In this document: positions 9,815 through 21,998 of the stretch, piece by piece
Position numbering within the stretch: the first letter of the stretch is position 1
How the letters are laid out: every line of letters starts with the position of its first letter
Source: Aplectana chamaeleonis
Taxonomy: Eukaryota > Nematoda > Chromadorea > Rhabditida > Cosmocercidae
Reading direction: 5' to 3'
Length of the DNA: 64,000 nucleotides
Assembly: GCA_029168955.1 (NCBI GenBank)
Contig: JAPDOI010000365.1
Location: 248,001-312,000 of the forward strand
The notes under the pieces: generated by a model
Told to the model about the DNA's origin: nothing
Database searches by the model: none
Seen by the model: the letters and a program-made list of their open reading frames with translations, nothing else
Position numbers and translations under genes: made by a program

Positions 9815-12800
9815 TTAAACAGGTGCAGACCTTTTTCTGGGACGTTCCCGCGCCCTGCGCTTTGTGTTTCCCCTTACCGGAGAATCATCGATTCCTGCTG
9901 GCACTCGTACCAAGTGGTCAAATTGGACCCGAACGGGCTCCTCCTCCTCTCCAATAAGAGTAACAGTTGCAGAATTCGCACTTGCATCGATGACACGATA
10001 CGGTCCCCTCCAGTCCACAGTGAGCTTCGGATGTGACGATTTGCCTTTTTCAGCCGGTGTCTTCATGTAGACTCTGTCCTATTTCTTGAAGACATCTGAA
10101 GTCGCAGTTTTCCATTTCTTGTCATATGCCGTCTTGACCGCTTCACGGTATCTGCTAGCATGGTTCATGATACACTCTCTAGCGAGCTTCAGACCGCTCG
10201 AGAAGTCCGTTTTATAATCGTCCACATCAACCGTGTAGGGAGACAGATGTTCCCTCGGTATCACCGACGATGGATAATGGGGATCTTGCCCATACAAGAG
10301 AAAATGTGGGCTTTCTGCTGTTGCCGAATGTGGTGACGAATTGTATGCATACACTACCGCGGGAAGAACCTTGTTCCACTTCGTGGGCACAACGGTTTTC
10401 TTCTTCAGCATGCGAACAATTGTTCCATTCGCTCTTTCCGTTACCCCATTCTCTCGCGGACAATATCCTTTGGTGAAGTCCTGTTTAATCTTCAGAATAT
10501 CACAGAGTGCTGCGAGAACCGCATTCTCAAATTCCCCTCCGCGATCTGAAAGAATGCATTCCGGCCATCGGCCACCATTGCAAATCCATTGACTAAAAAT
10601 GACTTCCGCTACTGTGTCGGCTCTCTTATCCGGCACCGGATATGCTCCGAGATACTTGGTGAAATGGTCTATGATGGTCACGATGTATCGATTCCCTCGA
10701 GATGTAAGACCCATCTCTAGCACGTCAACTCCGATGATCTCAAAAGGACGACTGGCAGATCTAGGCCTCAGTGGTGGAACATTATTTGCTCTCGCATCCG
10801 TCAGGAAACACCGCTGGCATTGGTCACACCAGGCACGAAGATCCGCTTTCATTCCAGGCCAGAATACCTTTTTACTTAGTTGACTGAACATCTTGTTGGC
10901 GTGAAAATGTCGACCCAGCACTCCGTTGTGATGTTCGTCAAATACCGGCTTTCTTTTAGCTGCTGGTACTACCAGTGCTGATGATCCATCCTCAGCTATG
11001 AACCTGAGCTGACCGTCTTCAACCAGGAAATCTTTTGTACTGAGAACTTTCTGATGACGTGGGAGTCTCACTTCCTTGTCGACACCGCTCTCCACGGCGT
11101 CTATCACGTCATTCCAGTCCTTATCCGAACGCAGCTCTTCGAGCCAACTGGCCCGTTGAATTGTGCATACCACTTTCTCATCCTCTGTATGGGTTGGTGG
11201 TATCACCTCACCGACGTCTACGATTTCACGTGAAAGCGCGTCAGCAACGCAATTAGCTGCTCCTTTTACATGCTCCATCGTGAGGTTGTATCGTTGGATT
11301 TCCATCGCCCATCGCAATATACGTGGTGACACATTAGATCTCTTGAACAAAGACGTCAACGATGCGTGATCAGTTCTAACCACTGTGTGTACTCCGTATA
11401 TGAAGTAGTGAAACTTCTTTAACGCAAATGTGACGGCTAATCCTTCCTGGTCGGTTACGTGATAGTTTCGTTCCGCTTTGGAGAGAGGCTTGGACGCAAA
11501 GTAGACCGGATGTAAAAATCCATCTTCCTGTTCCTGGCACAACACCGCGCCCACGCCAACTCGACTTGCGTCAGTGTAGATGATGAACCACTGCGCGCCT
11601 TCTCCACATCCGGTTGCGCCAACACTGGAGCTTGGGTTATCAACGACTTCAGTGCCTCAAACGCTGTCTGTTGCTCAGCTCCCCATTCAAATCTGACCTG
11701 AGGACTGGTTATCAAATGCAAAGGTCTAGCTGTTGGTGCAAACCGCAACACGAATTTCCTGTAATATCCTGCTAGACCAAGAAACGTGCGTAACTCGCTG
11801 ATGTTTGTTGGCTGCGGGAAATTCACAATTTTGTCGATCTTATCCGGGTCCATCTCTATGCCTTCGGGTCCCACGACGTGTCCCAGAAACGATAACTTCG
11901 TTTCGAGCAAGCGACACTTCTGAGGTTTGATCCTTAGATTCGCCCGTTGGAACGCCTGGAATACCTCCTCCAGGACTTCATAGTGACGTTCAACCGAATC
12001 TGTAGCAATGAGAATATCATCTATATAGACCGAGACTTCTGATCCCAACACCTTATCGAGAATCCTCTCCATTAGGCGTTGAAAGACTGATGGTGCCGTA
12101 GTCAAACCGAACGGCAGCACACGAAACTGGTATAATCCCGCAGTCGTTGTGAACGCACTGATTTCTCGTGCCGTGTCTGTGAGTGGTATTTGCCAATACC
12201 CACTAGCCAGATCCAACGACGTGAAAAACCGTTTGCCTTTCAGGTTCTGTAGCGTGATGTCGATAGCCGGGAGTGGGTAAGAATCCTTCTTAACCAGCTT
12301 GTTCACTTCCCTGTAGTCGACGCACAACCTAATCGTGCCGTCCTTCTTTGCTACGAGAACAATAGGTGAAGCCCAGGGCGACGCGCTTGGCTCGATAATT
12401 TTGCGCTGTTCCAAGTCCTTTAGCATCTCCTCGACTTGCACCCGCAAGGCATATGGTACCGGTCGTGTTTTCTGCCGCACAGGCTGGTTGCCTTGCACGT
12501 CAATGTCGTAATTGATGAGGTGTGTCTGAGATAACTCCACATCGGACACTGCAAACACCTTACTGTGCTTCGCATTCAAGTCCTTGAACTGTTGTGGGAT
12601 GTTTCCCGTCTGCTTATTCGACTCCAGGATCCGAATAATCTCAGCCGTTCTCTCCTCCGTAGGTACACACTCTACCCTATGCATTTGCAACATATCTCCG
12701 GGTATATCTGCGGTTTTCGGGTCGTACCAACGGTCGTTCGACCATTCTCCCAGTATTTCACCCTCCTTGATTACCCACGGTTCGACCTCTCGATTGACAA

Positions 12801-15183
12801 CAGGTACTTTCCCAGAACCATTTGACACGCGACATACTCCCGATGCCATCCTATCCGTACTTGACCAGAAAATTGCTTCTTCTGTATCATGACCCTTTAT
12901 TTCAACAACTGCCGTTGAATTGGGTGGAATGATGGTTCGTGTTATCGCTCTTGCCATTCTGTTTTTCGTACCTCTTTTGTCCTGGCCGTTGGCTGTCTGC
13001 CCTTCGGTCTTGCTGTTGCTTTCCACGGATGCTGAGTTGAATTTGACCTCTATGCCTAATGCCGATAGAGCATTGGTTCCTAGCAGAATCGTATCATCAT
13101 CGGAATGCATCACATGCAGTTGGATCCTTGCCTCGCGAGTACCTTTGACCTTGATGTCGATTGCAACCCGCAGTAGGAACTTCATCGCATTCCCTGATGC
13201 ATCATATATCTCTTCTCCGTCCGGTTCTCCTAGCATAGTCACTAGCCTATCCATATCTGTACCTTGTTCTTGGGCACGCTGAAGGACCGAGACCGGTATG
13301 ATGGAGACAACAGATCCTGTATCGACTAATGCTTTGCTTGGTGTTCCGAACACCTCCACATCGCAATAACAGGGTTTCCCGTAAGCCTTTGTTATCAACG
13401 AACGTCTCCTATTGACCTTGTGGCACCATGACCGGAGCCGCGTTGAGAACGTTGTCCGATCACGTCGCTGTTGCTGCCCTGAACCGCTCTGCCTGTTGGT
13501 CATAGTCTTCTTTTGCTTCTGTGCTGATGTAAGATGCTGTATTGGCTGTTTGTGTTTCATGGATGACTTCCTCGGACAAGAGTTTTTCAGGTGTCCCTCC
13601 TCTCCACATTGGAAACACTTCCTGGAGGTACCCGCCAACCTAGGTGTGGCTTTATCCTTCCGGATTCCACTTCTCGTGTCCGTCTTTGTCCTGTGTTCAT
13701 TCCCTGTAACTTTGCGATTCTGCTTCACGTGTGTATTTGTGCGCTCTAACCGTAGAGCCACCTTCCGCACTTCATCGAACACGGACCCTTCCGGGGCATC
13801 GAGAGCGGCCAACATGTAATACGAATCCGGCCACTCGCGTAGACATTCGTACAACTTGCTTCCCAACTGGAAATCCAGGCAACCCTCCGGTGCCATCCGT
13901 TTTGCTATCCGTTTGAGTCTACAGCAGAAGTCGAAAATTGATTCATCAGTGTTTTTCCGTAAATTTCGCCAATCTTCTTCAGCTTTCAATCGCTCCCCAG
14001 GCGTATGCTTCGCCTTTCGTAGCTCCTTCACAATATCCTCGAACGACTTTCTTCTTCCATCCTCTGGTAAGTTTCGAATGTGAGATAGTGCCGAGCCGGC
14101 TAGATGATTCAATAGTATATCCCTCTTGTCGGTCTCAGTCCATACTGAGCTAGGATACTTCACATCTAAAGCCCGTAAAAACTCACTTAGGGAACCCTTA
14201 CCGTCGTATTTAGCTTTCAGGACCTCCTTAAGCGTCAGTAATACCTCATCCGATGCGCCGCGTCCCCCTACCGAGGGTTGTCTGCACCCGTCCAACGAGC
14301 CGCTAATGGTAGCTGATAGGTCAGACTCACCTTGTCGGGACCGGCAAGACGTATTCGAGGATCTCCGTGACCATACCTCGCACCTCCCTTGAGGGTGCCT
14401 TTCCGTCCCATCGATCTGTGCCGCATGTTCGACCACTCTGCTGTGCTGAACGAAAGAGTGTACTGGCATGCCGCCTACCACTTGATGCATCTGTGCTTGG
14501 AGACCATCCCAGTCCCTACCTGGACCTGCTGGCACGCCTATATCCTCCGGTCGGTTCACCGATTGTACTGTCGTCAGCCTTCCCTGCAAAGATTGCACTT
14601 TTGCCTCCAGTTGCTGAATTTTCCTATCCCTCTCGGCTATCAATGACAAAACCTGTCCGCTGTCACAACCTGGCGCCGCTGTTAACTTAGCCATTGCCGC
14701 AGCATGGCCCAACACAACAGGTAGGTCCTGAACCAGGACATCAATAGGCCTGTCTAGATTCTGAGCAAGTTCCTCCACCCGCTCTACGTTTTGCATCATC
14801 GAGCGGATGGCTGCCATAGCTAAGTCAACAGCTGCCTGGGCTTTGGCACGGATCGCCAACCGCTTTTTGTCTGCAGTCCCCCTTATCTGGTCTCGCACCG
14901 CGAGGTCCACCTTTTCAGGAATTCCTTGCAATGCTGACTTCCATAAACTAACCGATGTTTGACTGCGCGACCCTCTCGCTTCGCCACAATCCTCTCTTCC
15001 TACGCTTGAGAATTCCATTCGTTCTTGCTCTATCCCGCGATCTGCAACAGTATGTTGTTGAAGTGGCTTGGCCCCCATGCCGGTTGAAGTGCTTGGCTGG
15101 GTAGCCTCTAGTATGGGGGCTGTAGAAGACATACCGTCTTGTGCTTCCATTAGCGTTAGTCCTCCTACGATCGTTACCAACAC
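9815..15183 (-). pseudogene. gag-pol polyprotein, disrupted
   Basis: Gag has a Gln/Glu-rich coiled-coil-like part (about residues 180-210) and a CCHC zinc knuckle (CFQCGEEGHLKNSC, about 521-534). An aspartic protease motif LVDTGS lies near 620. Reverse transcriptase carries YIDD near 1050 (plus-strand ~12020). The frame is lost within RNase H near 11590, at a GCGC run, and the second frame (10079-11554) continues RNase H. It then carries an integrase with an HHCC-like zinc region, the D...D...E core (catalytic Asp in GVDV and SDRGGEF, Glu in ENGVTE), and an in-frame TAG at 10079. The C-terminal SH3-like integrase part (9815-10066) follows. Two lesions make this copy inactive as read, despite its nearly identical LTRs. 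Confidence 0.93.
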
Positions 15184-15609
15184 ACTAAGTCGTTACCACA
15201 GCCTATAAGTATACTCAGAACGTCGGAGGGCAGCGCCCCCGTGGCCAACACTCAGCGAGGCGGGGCCCCCCTCCGCTCCTGGCGCCCAACAGGTCCCCAC
15301 CCCAGCCCCATAGGCGCGGGGCCCGGACATTCTAGGAAAAAGGGCGCGGGGCCCGGACGATTTCTACCATTATTGAATCAGCCCTCGCCGTTTTCGCTCG
15401 TTTTTCCCCCCGTAAGAAGGAGAATCGATCATTTTTGATTCCTACAACTTGGGAGAATGATTTATTACTTAAATGACGTATTAATTTTGTAGAAATCATT
15501 AAAATAACTAAAATTTTTATTTCACAACCGAACAATAAATTTCTTAGGCATAACAAAAATCGTAATGTTATTGGCTAGCGCTCTAATCTTCACAACTTCA
15601 CCGGTTTTA

Positions 15610-15850
15610 GACACACGTAAACAGAAATACACGTATATCGAAATACACGCAAACAAAAATGCTTCCTAGAGAAGGCAAACATATGGAACACCTAAGCAGA
15701 ACAAAAACATCCTAACGTAATTTCCTTGCACCCTAATCTTGACCAGTTTGAGGAACACGTAACCAGAAATACACGTATATCGGAATACACGCAAAACGAA
15801 ATCCTTCTCGAGAAGGCAAACATAATAACTAGGTATTACTAAAAAATATA
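15610..15850. repeat. Tandem pair of ~130-bp units
   Basis: Two copies of a unit containing AGAAATACACGTATATCG.AATACACGCAAA followed by GAGAAGGCAAACAT lie about 130 bp apart. A partial third appears near 16195-16260. Non-coding, inside the 3.8-kb transposon. Confidence 0.7.
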
Positions 15851-15915
15851 ATCTTTCCCCTAAAACTATAATCTTCGCCAGTTTCAGAAACACGAAAACA
15901 GATGTGCTTGTAGTG

Positions 15916-16197
15916 GGGACAGAATATTTTCGAATAATGCGATCAATTGTGGCGTCACCAGTGAATTTTTCCCTTCAATCTCGAAATGATTCGATCTCTC
16001 TTTGGTTTCCGGACACCAGTTAAAAGAACCACTTTTTAGAATGAGTAACAGTGAAATTTTTCGCATTCACAGAAACAAAACTTGTGGGAAGTTTTTTCTC
16101 AACTTGGTGTCTGAAAACCAAAGAGAGATCAAATCATTTCGAGATTGAAGCAGAAAACTGATTGATTGGGTTTCTCGAAAATATTCGGTCCTCACTC
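15916..16197. repeat. Inverted repeat
   Basis: Arms of about 110 bp pair imperfectly. Landmarks are AATATTTTCGA, CAATCTCGAAATGATT and ATCTCTCTTTGGTTT with their reverse complements at 16100-16190. The spacer is about 60 bp. It may be an older foldback insertion within the 3.8-kb transposon. Confidence 0.7.
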
Positions 16198-16508
16198 TAG
16201 TATACACGTAGATCAAAACACTCGAAAAACAGGAAATAGTTTTTAGAGGAGGCAAACATAACAACCAATTTGAAAAATTCGTTCACAAAAACAATCAGAT
16301 GTGTGTGCAGAGAGGAGCCCAACCCCCTACGAAAACGCAATTAACACAATGTCAAGAAAATCGCCTCCGAAAAGTCGTTTTGGTGTTTCCAAGCCGCTCC
16401 TTTTTTTGATCATCTCCACATCGCTACTCCGCTCCAACCCAGCACAAACAGTATTCGCAACATCAAAAACGAGCGAATCCCTCACATAAAAAATGCTCAA
16501 GAAACGCA

Positions 16509-17252
16509 TCACTCGTTTGCGCCGCAGTCATCATCTTCCTCGTAGGGTGCATCCACCACTTCTTCAAAGCGCACATCTTCGACTTCTTCGTTTTCCACTG
16601 TGTCCTGCCTTGCGGTCTGCACGTTTTGGCCATAATGCTGAAAAACACATTCAAATTAACTGCATAATCACAACAAATGAATAGCAAACGAATCTTTTAA
16701 CAAACTCACACTTCTAGGGATCCATTTGTGCTGTCCTCCATCGATTACGAATGCCGCTCCGCGAACGTCCCGCCTGGAAATTATATGATTCAAATATTTT
16801 AAACTAATAAATACATGTATATATGAACAAAAACTCACAGCGCCTTCTGCAGGGCTTTGAAGACCTGCTTCCTCCATAATAGATGATGCTGCACCATGGC
16901 ATCAGAAGCATTCAATTGTTCTGCTTCGGAGCTGCCGAGAGATTGGTAGAATCTGAAACAGAGCTGTTTGACGCTGCAATGGTTTCTGGAAGGAAAGAAC
17001 ATTACGTCGATTGAGCTGTGTTTACTAAAACTCCTGCTCGCAACTCGTCGTGGCCAAACCCTCTGGGGTCCTCGACAAAATCTAAAGATCAGTTATATAC
17101 ATCTCATAAATGAGAACTTCTACTAAAAGGAAGTATTATTACCTATGAGGGCATCCTGTACTGAAGTCGGCATGTTCCTCAAGATCACCTCCCTTCCATT
17201 TTCCATTAATTCTCACCGAATATTCTTGAATTTTTGTCGGTGGCCAGGTAAT
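16509..17252 (-). CDS. Spliced gene of unknown function inside the 3.8-kb transposon (partial)
   Basis: Four minus-strand exons (17143-17252, 16839-17081, 16710-16773, 16509-16637) join in one open frame across introns of 61, 65 and 72 bp. All introns begin GTAA or GTGAGT and end AG, with phases 2, 2 and 0. The product segment is about 180 residues: a Lys/Gly-rich N-part, a Cys/His-containing middle, a helical Gln/Leu/Lys stretch, a short FVIDGG segment, and a very acidic tail (EEDDD) before TGA at 16509. Upstream of 17252 the same frame stays open to a TGA at 17298-17300 and resumes beyond it, so the 5' part is missing or broken; nested insertions lie just upstream. I do not recognise the family. 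It could be the transposase C-terminus of the host element or a captured gene. Confidence 0.6.
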
Positions 17253-17429
17253 CTGGAAAAAACAAGGAGATTGAGGTGGAACCAGACGACAAGTTCCTCA
17301 CAGTTTATTGGTATCCGATGTTAAATTCTGCTCAAAAATTTTCGATGTTGTGTTTCGCTCAACAATTTTGATGTCTGTGGCACAGATATGAATGTATACA
17401 CAGCACAAACGGTGCTACGTGGGAAGGGG

Positions 17430-17590
17430 TGGGGCCACCATGGCGCGATGGACTTGGTCACGCCTATTTTACTGCACCGCACTAAATTTGAGCACCTACC
17501 CGGGGTTTCCCTCCCCTGCCAAAATCAGGAGAGTCATTGCGGCACGGAAAAATGGGCGTGGCCAAGTGCGATACAACAGTGCCCCCCCCT
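17430..17590. repeat. GGGCGTGGC palindromic repeat, copy 1
   Basis: Contains CACGCCTATTTT...TTTGAGCACC...AATCAGGAGAGTCATTGCGGCA...AAAATGGGCGTGGC. The same layout occurs at 36618-36770, and a related copy, partly in opposite orientation, at 39745-39930. The outer words are inverted, like a small MITE. Non-coding. Confidence 0.65.
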
Positions 17591-17597
17591 TTCCCAC

Positions 17598-18765
17598 GAG
17601 TCGCCAGTAAACCTACAACACAACATTTGGCTGCTGGGCACCCGCGGTACCATAAAGCGGGTGACCCCGCTAGAGAATAGCAATTTTTGGCCAGGGCTTC
17701 ATAATTTCGCGACAGAGGGCTATCTATCTTTACTCTCGCAGATCCTTACGCTTTTCTGCGCCGGAAAGTGGAGGAGAGAGAAACAATAAAAGACTAAATT
17801 GTCCTAAATCCTATTCATGGACAGCGGATAACACACCGTTTTCGTCATTCAAAGCACCGCACACATTATTGTTTGCACTTTGGCCTATATGTTCAGTTCA
17901 TCATCAGGAGCTCGTAACAACACTGATTGATAGCGGTATCAAAAGCCGCCAGTAAACCTACAACGGAATATTTGGCTGCTGAGGACCCGCGGGACCATGA
18001 AGGGGCGACCCCGTTGTACAGATTGCCGTTTTACTGTATTTCTTCAAAGAGCCCTGTTTCTTCTGCTTGATCACCCGTTTCGAAAGTAACCCGAAGACTG
18101 TTTCGTATAATATCGTCGAGTACAGTTGTGAAGACATTGTTACCAAAGTGTACTGAACATCACAACAAGTATAACGGTTGTCGGCTAGCCGAATATTCAA
18201 GCTTTATGGAAACATCAATTTGGGAAAAGGGCTCTAGATTTTAAATGTTCCGGAAAGAATCCCAACTCAGACCTAAAAAGCTCGACCATTGAGGAAATTT
18301 GCGATTTATTGGACCACTGTAGGATAGAACTCCAATAATTCATATTAATGAATTAATTTTCCATGACACCCACGAATGCTTCCTGGAAGTCAAAATATAT
18401 AGTGTCACAACGACGCTTTACAGTTAGCGAAAGGGCCCAATCACTCAAACTTTCGAGCAGATTGGACTCTGTAACTCCTCCCTTGATGAGCTCACGCGAC
18501 GGCGTTCTTTAGTATTGGAGTGACCAAACCGTATTTATACGGTGTCAATGAATATGATTCAGGGAATTCTCCCTTTCATTGGTTCCCTTTCCTGCATGGT
18601 CTTAATCACAAGCGTAAAGATCTGCTACGGTGAAGATAGGCAGCGCTCTGTTGCGAAAGGATGCGGCGCTGGCCAAAAATTGCGATTCTCCAACGGGGTC
18701 ACACCCTTTAGGGTCCCGCGGGTCCCCAGCAGCCAAATGCTGCTTTGTAGGTTTACTGGCGACTC
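17598..18765. mobile_element. Nested foldback element with ~170-bp terminal inverted repeats
   Basis: The left arm starts GAGTCGCCAGTAAACCTACA and the right arm ends with its reverse complement. Pairing continues for about 170 bp through ACCCGCGG, GGTGACCCCG, AATTTTTGGCC and the GATAG/CTATC blocks. A third direct copy of the first ~90 bp sits at 17950-18035. There is no transposase; the target duplication is not clear. It lies inside the 3.8-kb CTCAG-ended transposon. Confidence 0.7.
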
Positions 18766-19041
18766 TCACATAGCACCGCACAAACCCACCAAGTGAGAGG
18801 TATATAAAAAGAAGAATGAAAAACATTCACAAAAACTGCTGAAGTAGGATGATCATCTTAAAGGACTCAATTGTGCCCGGGCGCACGGCCCTCCGTATTC
18901 CACACAGGACCAAGCGAGCGAAATTTGGAGACACCCCCGCCTCGCGCCCATCGATTCCTCCCTCACAAAACATGGCCCCCGCCGCTCGCCCATGGTCGGA
19001 AATTCCCCCGCGCACGGCCCTCCGACGCTCTGAGTAGTTAA

Positions 19042-20011
19042 TGCCCAGTTACGAGCGACAACAACAACTGCAATGCAATATCACGAGGTACAGCTGGCCT
19101 AAACCAGGTTGACGCAACGGGTAGACAAGCTGGATTAAGCGTTTTATCCGCAACGTATCGACAAGTTAAAACAGTGTTAGGAATGAGATTCACTTGACTC
19201 GTGGAGAGAGTTCGCAGCCTACGAAGTTTTTGGTCGACTGTCCAGCCGACACACACGGACGAGCGGTTAGGGCCAGGTGATGGCTCTCCTCGACGTCGAT
19301 AGCGATGTTCGGGTCCTAGATAGCAAGGCCGTATAACAGGCACCCGCCTCGTCGTAGAATCCCGATCGATGTCGTTCAGCTCGTCCTTCTCTGCTATGTC
19401 CCCCCCCCCCCAACAACACACCACCGCGTGTTTCTTGACCACACGAGTGCGCAAGTCCTCGAGCGCCACCAGTCCTCGCCGAATATGGCCACTGCCAAGT
19501 AGTCCTTGATGCTCGTCCACCAGCACCGTGGTGATGACGGGCGCAGCACCGGAACCTACCTGACAACTTACCACAGTCACTCTATTGAGTGACTCCAATC
19601 ACGCGCGACGACACGGCAGACGCTTGACTGATGAGCCACTTCACTGACAGACAGCGAATGGATGGATGAATGACGACTGGACTAGCCAGCACCGCCAGCG
19701 CTGGTATATATAGGCAGTCCCGCCCACCGACGGTCCACCTATCAGCTATCACCTCGCCCTGCTCGTCTGCGTGTCTGTGTCTCCTGGGGCCGCGAACTCT
19801 CTCCCACACTCGACAATCGAGTGATTGATTTCCCATGCACAAGAGTGCACGAGACAATGCCCAGCCACCGGCTGGCAATAAGAACTACTACTAAGAAAAA
19901 GGATTATGTACCATGAAACATGAACAAAACTCAACCAAATGATTGTAACATAGCATGACAATATAGAACAACATGGAGACTATATCACTGACCAAGGACG
20001 ATATCATGACA
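19042..20011 (-). repeat. 5' LTR
   Basis: 970 bp, the partner of 7082-8046, with TG...CA ends. It is separated from gag by the leader, which holds the 3.8-kb insertion. The 12-base C-tract near 19400 is the largest difference between the LTRs. Confidence 0.95.
19705..19712 (-). promoter_or_regulatory. TATA box in 5' LTR
   Basis: TATATATA in the same context as 7739-7746. This would be the promoter of the interrupted element. The 3.8-kb insertion lies downstream in the leader, so transcripts would have to read through it. Confidence 0.55.
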
Positions 20012-20229
20012 GTGGAAGCATGGTGGACGAGTTGTCCGAGGCGTGTAACTTCCGTCATTTGCAACCGATGTATGCAAACCGACCTGAACAAAGAGAGAAG
20101 CTGAGAATGAAGGGAAGAACGCCCCGTACTTCATGGAAAACACCGCTCACCTCGCCGCTGTTGAGCTCGAAAGATCGTAAAAGGGGCGTGCCGAAGTGGC
20201 TTCCCGATGTGGGCGCCCCAGGGTGGCCT

Positions 20230-20352
20230 CCTCAAATATCTCGCTTATTCGGGGGAATCGAGATTTCGCACTTGGCAGGTGTTATATAGGGTGGGTCTAC
20301 TTCACAATTATGTGGAAATCTCGGATTTTGTCCTTGAGCTTGGACTGTGCCT
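20230..20352. mobile_element. MITE end fragment (AGGCA/TTAA family)
   Basis: ACTGTGCCT abuts TTAA at 20353-20356. Read inverted it is AGGCACAGTCCAAGC, close to the end at 6800. The left boundary is not resolved. Confidence 0.45.
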
Positions 20353-20379
20353 TTAATGAAATGTAGTGCACGAGATTTG

Positions 20380-21830
20380 GTTTTGAATTGGCCCCGCGCG
20401 CAACCCCTTTTTCGAAATCTCAGTTCAGAGTGAACGTAGAAGTTAGGGCTGAATTGCATTGAATAGAGCGCTAGAAAAGTTGGCTATACCCCCCGAAAAT
20501 GGTTTGGAACGGTTTGCTGGTTTTCGAGTAAAAATTGAAAAACCGCGCAATTTTGTTGTTAATCTCCTTTTTTTCAGACGGCGCACACGATCTTGTTGGT
20601 ACACTTAAAATTGAGCTAGGGAGCTCATTTTTGGACAGGAGGCCTTTACTTTGAAGGGTACCTCAAAATCGTGAGCTTACATACTAAAGTTTACATACTA
20701 AATTAGCCGTGGAGCACGAAAACTGTTTTTTTTTGCTACGGCTGTGGAGACCAGGGTGTGTGGTTGGATCTGCAGTCAATCAACACAGGTCGTTGGGTAA
20801 GTACTGAGCTTGTCAGAATTTGTACTCATGACACGTCATCGATCGATAATCAGCATTATCGATTTTCGCGCTTTTTGCACAAAATGCGGCGAGGAGTGGT
20901 GATTGCTGATGGGATTGGTTTTCTTGGTTGGGGAATGTTGCTCATCAGTCATTATCGATAAATACCAATCAATAGTATTGATTTTTTCGCCTGTTGCACA
21001 AAATGGTGCAATGACTATTGATTGTTGATGGCTCTAAGTCACTTGCTCGGGAAATTCTTCTCATCATGCAAGATCAAATGTTAGTGATCAATGATATCGA
21101 GTTCTCACATGTTGCTCGAAATGCGACAATGAGTGGCATTTTTTATGGTTTTGGGTCATAAGTTTCAAAAATTGTACTCATACGACAACATAGTCTGTTA
21201 GATGTTTCATCATTCCAAGATGGAAATCGTGGAGCAAAGTTGAAGTCAGAAAGGAAACCTTCGGGAAAAATATGTGAAATTTCTGAAAATTTAGCTTCCT
21301 GGCAAAAGTAACGATTTGGTAATGCCATTTATAAGTCAAAAAAAGTTTCAAAAATATCTTGAATTTTCTTCAAAAATGATTTGGCGTAAAATAGCCTGGA
21401 AAAATAAAAAAGCTAGGAAATGAAGTGAAATAACCAAAAATACGATTTGGTGGTCGATCATTTCACAAGCTTCTCCGCTAAACTTATCAAAACGAAATCA
21501 AGCGCGCAACGGAAACATTAGGCTATTTTTGAAAGCTGTAATAGGGGAATCAGCATAGGTCAAGCTAAGTAAACGCAACGCTCCAATCCATATCATGCTT
21601 GATTTAGCTTTGATAAGTTCGACGGAGAAGCTTGTAAAATGATCGAACACCACATCGTATTTTTGGCTATTTCACTTCATTTCCTAGCTTTTTTATTTTT
21701 CCAGGCTATTCTACGCCAAATCATTTTTAAAGAAATTTCAAGATATTTTTGAAACTTTTTTTGACTTATGAATGGCATTACCAAATCGTTACTTTTGCCA
21801 GAAAGCAAAATTTTCAGAAATTTCGTATAT
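20380..21830. repeat. 1.4-kb repeat, copy 1 (partner 56990-62520)
   Basis: Aligns with 56990-57850, then 58620-58904, then 62178-62520 once two LINE insertions are removed from the partner. Landmarks are CGAAATCTCAGTTCAGAGTGAACG, TTAATCTCCTTTTTTTCAGACGGCG and ATTGAGCTAGGGAGCTCATTTTTGGACAGG. It contains a foldback at 21276-21826. No gene is visible. Confidence 0.8.
21276..21826. repeat. Foldback with ~240-bp arms
   Basis: The left arm begins GAAATTTCTGAAAATTTAGC, and the right arm ends with its near complement. Both carry AAGTAACGATTTGGTAATG and GAAGTGAAATAACCAAAAAT. The loop of about 60-70 bp is around 21520-21590. The same structure in the partner repeat holds an RTE element. Confidence 0.8.
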
Positions 21831-21998
21831 ACATTCGCCGCAACTAACCGCAGTATTAACTTTTAGCCCTAAGGTTTTTCTTGATCATTCCGCAAACGTG
21901 GCATTGAAAGTTGTCCCATACAAGTAATCTTTAACCGAGAAAAGAAGCCGATGAATCTCTTGTAAATATTCACATCTTGCGAATATTCAAAACAAACA

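Larger units (their letters stand above)
15214..19034. mobile_element. 3.8-kb TIR transposon, TA target, CTCAG ends
   Basis: The ends are CTCAGAACGTCGGAGGGC and, inverted, CTCAGAGCGTCGGAGGGC. TA flanks both sides (15212-15213 and 19035-19036). Joining the outer flanks restores the uninterrupted leader seen at 7060-7085, apart from one base, so that copy is an empty site. The element contains GC-rich subterminal DNA, tandem and inverted repeats, a spliced minus-strand gene (16509-17252) and a nested foldback element (17598-18765). TA targeting fits the Tc1/mariner/IS630 group, but no DDE transposase is recognisable. Smaller CTCAG-ended elements lie elsewhere in the window. Confidence 0.85.
7082..20011 (-). 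mobile_element. Ty3/Gypsy-type LTR retrotransposon, interrupted
   Basis: The element reads on the minus strand: 5' LTR (19042-20011), leader split by a transposon (15214-19034), gag-pol (9815-15183), a third ORF (8098-9805), polypurine tract and 3' LTR (7082-8046). RNase H precedes integrase, the Ty3/Gypsy order. The LTRs begin and end TG...CA and differ by about six substitutions and two length changes by eye, so they diverged recently. No flanking duplication can be tested, because the 3' LTR runs into a second partial copy. Confidence 0.92.

Noticed and set aside
12565..14690. Plus-strand frames of 85-135 aa
   Set aside because: Antisense shadows of the gag-pol reading frame.
17870..17905. 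CTGATGA core on the minus strand as a hammerhead ribozyme
   Set aside because: No matching GAAA segment or stem III at the required spacing.
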